Source of the DNA: Bolinopsis microptera
Taxonomy: Eukaryota > Ctenophora > Tentaculata > Lobata > Bolinopsidae
Assembly: GCF_026151205.1 (NCBI RefSeq)
Contig: NC_087080.1
Span: 5,249,096-5,313,095, forward strand
Direction: 5' to 3'
DNA length: 64,000 nucleotides
Position 1 is the stretch's first letter; every line of letters begins with the position of its first letter. Below are positions 58,801 through 64,000 of this stretch, piece after piece. A program made the translations under genes and the position numbers. Under the pieces are notes generated by a model, which was given only the letters and a program-made list of their open reading frames with translations, was not told where the DNA came from and did not search any database.

Positions 58801-60291
58801 CCAACTCCGGATCGTATCTGAGTAAATAATACCAACTTGAGTTTTGAGTAGGGGCGTAATTGATAGACTTCTGTGAACTTTAATTTCAGGTCTCCATATA
58901 CTACCATTTCAAAATTAAGTTTGTTCTACGATGTAGGTACAACACACTAATCACTATTCTAGATTTTGTTATCCATTGTGGGTTATACAACAGTGACAAA
59001 CCTTAAATTCGCAGATCTAATCGTGTCTCCTTCAACCGAACTGCAAGTCAACATTCGGTCTTCAGATCCAAGTGCTAGAACATTCTGAGAGTTCCACGCA
59101 CCGCATATTATACGCTTACTGTGCTTCCCTAGCACCGGTACCTGAGTGAAATATAACATTAAGTGTCTTAATTTTGACAATACTTTAAATATATCCCTTT
59201 ATCTGGATATAAAGATAAGCAGTGATTAGATGTAACCAGGTGAATGCCTAATGCCTATTTAATATTTAGGACAAGACTATTGAAGAGGAATCATCTACAA
59301 TGTATTTTATACATTAATGGTATTCTTACCTACCTTCCTACCAGAAGAATGGTTGTAAATGAGCAGATTTCCTTGATAGTTCCAATAGCCAGAAGGGGAG
59401 CGTGAGGGCTCCAACACACGAACGACAGATTGTCCCGTAGCCCACTGTCTAGTGGACGCTGTGTGCGAGTGTTGGCATCCCACAGATAAATAACTCCTGA
59501 TTTATCCTGGAGAATAAGGTAATAATAATACCAATCATATACGACTAAGGGACAGTAGATACGGTCAGTCACATGTATCGAGCTGTTTTATCATGTAAGG
59601 CCAGGGTTACTAACATAAAAAGCGCCAGACGGGAAGCTGATACTGTAAAATTGTAACAATCATCAGTTCGATAATCAAATTTTGCTATCATCTAACAATT
59701 TTCTAACTTCTTCTCCGTTCTAACATTCTTATGACATAAGTAACAAAGTTGCAAAGATTGTAGTACTAACGTAACACCAATTTAATAAAATAACATCTAT
59801 TTCTGTAAAATTAAGATGTGCAACCTGAATGATAGCGAGTGTGTTTCCCTCAGCATCCCACTTCAATCCGGTACAAGATCCTGGCAGTGAGATATCATCT
59901 ACCAGCTCACCGTGTCTGTCATATATGTTAACTGTCCGGTGTATACTACCAACCGCTAAATAGGAACCCTGATACGGATATAAATTTATACATGATCTAT
60001 TCACCTGTTGTCAAACATCTCAAAATGAACAGAAGCTAGCCATATCTACACAGTTTCTCACTTAAATGACAATAAACAGACCACACAGAAAATGTTTTTA
60101 TGTTGGTGTGTATAAAAATGTCATGTGAAAAAAAACAAAGGAACTCAGAGGTTACTAAACTAACAACAAAACAAGAGACTCAATGTTCACTCAAGAGAAA
60201 TCACTTTAGGACTCACCTGTTTGCTTTGCCAAGCTAGGTGAACGGGTGAAAATCCATTAGTTTTGGACGATATTGAGAAGACTTCCTTCAT
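52832..60291 (-). CDS. WDR19: WDR19 / IFT144, intraflagellar transport-A subunit (spliced)
   Basis: Twelve exons with matching phases: 60291-60217, 59968-59825, 59506-59334, 59141-59002, 58817-57041, 56597-56471, 56238-56045, 55579-54909, 54711-54579, 54151-54003, 53517-53331, 53134-52832. The product is ~1357 aa, close to the 1342 of human IFT144, and aligns end to end. N-terminal WD40 propellers ([31 protein letters not shown] after the second propeller) are followed by TPR-like helical repeats ([39 protein letters not shown]). A C-terminal Cys-rich zinc-ribbon-like tail (CPQC, CGEC, CPHC, CPIC) follows. IFT144 belongs to the IFT-A complex that drives retrograde transport and receptor entry in cilia. 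Exon 3 is one base short (173 nt where 174 are needed), shifting the frame at about 59371; all other exons are intact. Confidence 0.96.
57041..58817 (-). CDS. WDR19: WDR19 large exon 5 (592 codons)
   Basis: A single exon encodes the end of the first propeller and the whole second one (ILSLSEMKS-like start [92 protein letters not shown] in part), ending EMRRDLLQ before GTTGGT. Vertebrate genes split this into many exons, so introns have been lost here or were never gained. Confidence 0.95.
59334..59506 (-). CDS. WDR19: WDR19 exon 3 with one-base frameshift
   Basis: It starts in frame after CTCCAG with [20 protein letters not shown] and reads to LLAIGTIK. From there homology continues only in the next frame ([12 protein letters not shown]). 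The sequence has AAGGAAAT where AAGGGAAAT is expected, a missing G at about 59371-59372. The 173-nt exon length and the correct phases on both sides pinpoint a single-base loss. Confidence 0.9.
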
Positions 60292-60720
60292 CTACAATCT
60301 GTATCAAATAGAGTTATAAGTATTATGTTTTGGAGATTGATAAAGGCTTGACCAATTCGCATAATATTTAGTTTTCAGAGTATCATGATTCGTTCAGAGC
60401 CGTTAAAAACCAGAGACCTAGAGGTCCAAATATTCACTAGAATCTTAAGTTTGATAACGTTGATTCGTGCTTGTGTCGATTCATAACGATTCTGGATATT
60501 ATCTTAGTGATTTTATTCAGAATCGAGCCGTAACTATCGGCGAGGGAGTCATCGTGTTGGATCAAAACTACGAAAGGAAGCGTTACTATAGCAGATTGGC
60601 GTCCGTTGCCACCTCAACGCAAGAATTTCCTTTGGAGATATCCAGTGCCGAAATCAAATATTTAGGAGACGATCTTAAATATTTGAAAAAGCGCCGCGCA
60701 CCACAGCTATGTTTGAATTT
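60292..60720. other. WDR19 upstream region
   Basis: Presumed promoter side of WDR19. GTTGCCACCTCAACG at 60605-60619 has one good X-box half-site (GGCAAC on the minus strand) and a poor second half. An open frame at 60467-60724 on the plus strand has no ATG start (GTG) and no recognised domain. Confidence 0.35.
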
Positions 60721-60990
60721 GTAGGTTTACTGTTTACAACCTACCAGGACGCGCGCCGAGTTGGACTCGTCGACGGTCCAATATATGGAACAGATATTTT
60801 ACGAGTATCACCCGTTAATGTTTGAATTTATGATTTAGTTTTGAGTTTGTTGTAAGCACACGCGCTTGTTTGTATGTACAATGTAGGTTTTTATAACCTA
60901 CAACCAAGACGCGCGCTGAGTTGGACTCTTCGAGTCGTCGACGGTCTTGGAATATTTGGAACAAATAATTTAAGAGTATTACCTGTTAAG
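60721..60990. repeat. Direct repeat pair, ~100 bp each
   Basis: Copies at about 60721-60820 and 60883-60990 share GTAGGTTT, ACAACCTAC/AACCTACAA, GACGCGCGC(C/T)GAGTTGGACT and TCGTCGACGGTC, then GGAACA and AGTAT. Each starts with a small inverted pair GTAGGTT / AACCTAC. Confidence 0.75.
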
Positions 60991-61117
60991 CGCTTATTAA
61001 TTATTAAATTATTTTAGACTTTAATGGTTGTAAATTGACGTATGGTATGAAATGAAGAGTTCAGTAATAATGGTATATTCTGCAGCAGTTTTCCGAAAAC
61101 AAACCCGTGCATAGGGC

Positions 61118-61300
61118 TCTAGATAGAGCAAGAGATTCGGCGGAATGACAGGCTGAGCGCGGCCCAGTAAGCGATTACATAAACATAAAATTGCTTACCT
61201 GGGGACCCCATGCTATTATTTGTTATTGATTGTATTTATGTTCATAATCATATTGGATATTTGGCGGAATGACAGGCTAAACGCCGCTTAGTAAAAAATT
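61118..61300. repeat. Repeats shared with the pseudogene MITE
   Basis: GGCGGAATGACAGGCT(G/A) occurs twice here (about 61138 and 61262), once followed by GAGCGCGGCCCAGTAA and later by TTACCTGGGGACCCCATGC. The same two blocks bound the 88-bp insert at 594-682. A longer relative or composite of that MITE. Confidence 0.65.
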
Positions 61301-61390
61301 GCGGGTCGCAATTGGATCTCGACGCTTATTGTATTGGCGCACGTTATTGACCATTGTTAATGATCAGGCCCGGCGCGCGCTACTTCGTAG

Positions 61391-62003
61391 CACTTGCCAT
61401 CGGGCCATTTCGAGAAGAAAGCGGCGCGCGCTACTTCGAAGAAATTTAGACGAGTAACATCTGTCAACGCACGTTATATCTCCGCCAAAAGCACATCCAA
61501 TTTGATACGTATGAAATATTTGTCATACGTTGTATGACCCGCCGCGCACGAAGTGCTCGGCTCCACCTGTATCGTCACCATAGTGAAACGACCGTGGTAT
61601 CACGTTGTGACCCCCACGGTCGTTTCACTATGGTGACGATACAGGGGAGCCGCGCACTTCGTGCGCGGCGGGTCATACAACGTATGACAATAATATACAT
61701 AGTCAGAAGTATTGCGAAAATGGAAAAAGCATTATTTGTTGTTTCATACGCGCGGCTCGGCCCAATATGCAGTACATGTACAGTTTCACATAGCCATGTG
61801 TATACGCGTACTGCGTGACGCTCTGCAAGCGAGAGGGCTCTGGTTAGAGAAAATGTACAGTGTACACAGTATTAAACTTTTAAAAAGTGATAGCTCGTTT
61901 AATATTATAAAAATTGAAACGAATTTGACGGATGTTACTCGTCTAAATTTTTTCGAAGTAGCGCGCGCCGCTTTCTTCTGATCGAAATGCCCGAGGCAAG
62001 TGC
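61391..62003. repeat. Nested inverted-repeat element
   Basis: Outer arms: 61391-61464 (CACTTGCCATCGGGCC...GTAACATCTGTC) and its inverse at 61927-62003 (GACGGATGTTACTCGTC...GGCAAGTG), sharing AAGTAGCGCGCGCCGC. Between them sits the near-perfect palindrome 61520-61690. This looks like one foldback element inserted into another. No coding capacity. Confidence 0.75.
61520..61690. mobile_element. 171-bp foldback palindrome
   Basis: Arms of about 78 nt with only a few mismatches begin TTGTCATACGTTGTATGACC and end with its inverse. The centre is around GTATCACGTTGTGAC. The family also has a member at 239-375. Flanks are AT-rich and a target duplication is not certain. Confidence 0.85.
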
Positions 62004-63606
62004 CGAAGCAAGGTATAGATAAGACTAGAAAGTTGGGCGATATAAGACAAAATAAGAATTTTGATAGCAGATAGGAAAAAAATGTTGTTTTTTTCCTATC
62101 AGTGTCCTGATTATTTTGGCATTTGGTTTACAAAGTTATTTTTCTTTTAATGTTTAAATATGTTCCATGTTGCAATTTCCTCCGATACTCAATATCCCCA
62201 CTTCCTTTTTCATGTTGAACAACGAACAACATAACCATCGAAACAATTTAGTAAGCTTTGCTTCTAGTTGTTTGGTCCAAATTTATACGTTGCACACTTT
62301 TGTAGTTGTATTAGTGTAACAATAGATCAGGGTTCTTAAAAGTATAGTGGCGTTACAGCCATTTTGACGCGCTTGTTCATTGCACTGAAAGCGCGAGAGG
62401 GCTCTGGTTAGAGCAAGGGCTGAAGCCATCCGATTTGCTTTTCCCGTCGATGTTCACACTATAAGTACAGTATAAGACAACTTTAACACGAAATTCAGCA
62501 GGATCAGAAAGAATTATTTTGCCAATACTACAAGTTGCAAGTACATTGTCATTACGCATTGACTTGGTTTTTGTCACGTCTCCGATTTCTATAGTTTTTT
62601 TTTCTTCAGGTAAAAGCGAACGTTACAATTAGAAGTCACTGAAGTCTAGCCAGTTGGTGAAAAAATAATTTTGGGTTACAGGGGAAATTCGTTTACTGGT
62701 GATCTGGACTCTGGATGCACTTAACCCTGACTGCTGACGCGACTCCAGACTTGCGATTTCTCAACATTGTGATAAAATTAAGGATGAAGAAAACATGGCA
62801 GCTTATTAAGTCAATGGTGGATGGCGAGGCAGGGAAGAACCCATCTAAAGCGTCTCCTCTTTTAACATAAACAGAGTTATTATTTTTATAGTTATATTGC
62901 AGGTTTCTGAACCTCAAATCAAACAGCGATATCAGTGATATGAAAATAATCCAATAAATACATCTCAATCGTAATTATCACACTACATACCGATGGCGGT
63001 GTCACACAGATAAAGTTAAACATTTATATTAGACAAAAATATCTTTTAATTCAAAGTTACTACAAAATCTGATTCAGGATTGGCAAGGAAGAGAACTGAA
63101 AAATCGGTCAAAGCTTCGGCCACTTTTATACGCTTAATCATAGCAGGATCGTTATGTTACGGTTGGCACATGGTATCGGTCTCATAAGGACAAATTAGGC
63201 ATTTCATTTATGGAAACAAATAGACACCGATAAGTGAAAACGTGCCTCTACATCGCGCAATAATCTTACGAAATAATCCCAAAAAAGATTTTAAATTTCA
63301 AATAATCAACTTTAAACTCCAAGGAAATAAAAATCATTATAAAACAATGCTGTTATTAGATATTTACAACAGAACCATCATTAAAAAGTCGTCAAATCAT
63401 ATCGATTATCAAAACCAATCAGTCACCCAAAAAAATGGGTCCTAAAACATCTCCTAATTTCTGCTCCTAATCTTTCACTAAAGAAAATTAGTTTCATCAC
63501 ATGCATCAAGGTCACGTGGCAGTCAAATAAGCAGCTAATGATAGAGTCAATAAGAAGAGTGAAGGGGCTAAAAAGGATGAGGAGCTTGGTTTTAGAGGGA
63601 TCCTAC
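62004..63606. other. No supported gene
   Basis: The motif GAGAGGGCTCTGGTTAGAG recurs at about 61830 and 62394, so repeat material continues. A minus-strand frame around 62377-62610 (SIGKIILSDPAEFRVKVVLY) reads reasonably but lies in this repeat and has no recognisable domain. Confidence 0.35.
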
Positions 63607-63865
63607 CCTGGTCTAGTTCTTCGACTTTTACTTTGTAGTCTTCATAACTGAAACGGAGAACCGAGTTATTAGATGGCAAACAACTTGTGTATGGGAGACA
63701 GCTTCTTAAGAATGAAAACATCTAACTCTAAAAGGGAGAACATTTCGTTGTTAACAGAATGGTTAAGTAGAATCAAGTATTTACCCAGATATGATATCGT
63801 CAATATTTATGTTTGGTCCGTTTCCAGGCACCTCCGGATTTTGGCGCTGCCCTTCATTGGTAAAC
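63607..63865 (-). CDS. Two candidate exons of an unidentified gene
   Basis: On the minus strand, 63865-63785 (after CTTTCCCAG, before GTAAATAC) and 63647-63607 (after CCGTTTCAG, before GTAGGATC) are exon-like. Their phases fit one another (2 then 1). Joined they read FTNEGQRQNPEVPGNGPNIN then IDDIISG and YEDYKVKVEELDQG. I recognise no family and see no third exon, so this remains tentative; the rest would lie beyond the window or further left. Confidence 0.3.
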
Positions 63866-64000
63866 CTGGGAAAGATTGGGATAAGAGCAGGCGTTACTAA
63901 ATGGTTTATTCTGTCTAGAATTTCTATTTCTAGCATCATGAAAGACAAATATTTGCTGTCAATCTTTAATAGGAGAAAGACTATGCCGCACTTTTCAGTC

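Noticed and set aside
60605-60619. Full X-box in the WDR19 promoter
   Set aside because: Only one half-site (GGCAAC) is good; the other (GTTGAG) misses two conserved bases, so it is noted only as a weak candidate.
60467-60724. 85-codon ORF divergent from WDR19
   Set aside because: It starts with GTG, has a stop just upstream, no acceptor in front of it, and runs into a repeat; not credible as a eukaryotic gene start.

Overview
The window is nuclear DNA from an animal. It is AT-rich, has GT-AG introns of a few hundred bases up to 17.8 kb, and is crowded with DNA-transposon remnants, LINEs and microsatellites. The gene content (RFX1/2/3-type transcription factor, IFT144/WDR19) points to a ciliated metazoan. 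The species cannot be fixed from the sequence; a marine invertebrate, possibly a cnidarian, is my guess only.

Two conserved genes fill most of the right-hand part, both on the minus strand. WDR19 (IFT144, retrograde ciliary transport) can be rebuilt from 12 exons between 60291 and 52832. All splice phases agree and the product is about 1357 aa, but exon 3 lacks one base and so carries an apparent frameshift. Only about 755 bp after the WDR19 stop, an RFX1/2/3-type gene begins. It can be rebuilt from about 20 exons between 52077 and 16468, giving about 903 aa. RFX factors switch on intraflagellar-transport genes, so the regulator and a probable target sit head to tail. Three matches to the RFX X-box lie inside the RFX gene itself.

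The RFX introns hold most of the mobile DNA: a 17.8-kb intron (25332-43102) with a nearly intact antisense CR1/Jockey-like LINE, whose ORF1 is split by a 1235-bp non-autonomous hAT element; a second hAT MITE at 19496-19783; a 1.86-kb transposon with a zinc-finger remnant at 45498-47355; and a 290-bp GA microsatellite.

The left-hand 12 kb holds a segmental duplication of a secreted cysteine-rich protein gene that I do not recognise. The copy at 9741-10958 is intact (405 aa). The copy at 373-1616 is a pseudogene with a nonsense codon, a C-terminal deletion and two short element insertions. Between the copies lie a mariner-like inverted repeat, LINE fragments (one ORF carries an AlkB-like 2-oxoglutarate dioxygenase domain) and a 1.39-kb giant palindrome with poly-G/poly-C ends. 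The last 3.5 kb upstream of WDR19 is repeats plus two possible exons of a further gene.
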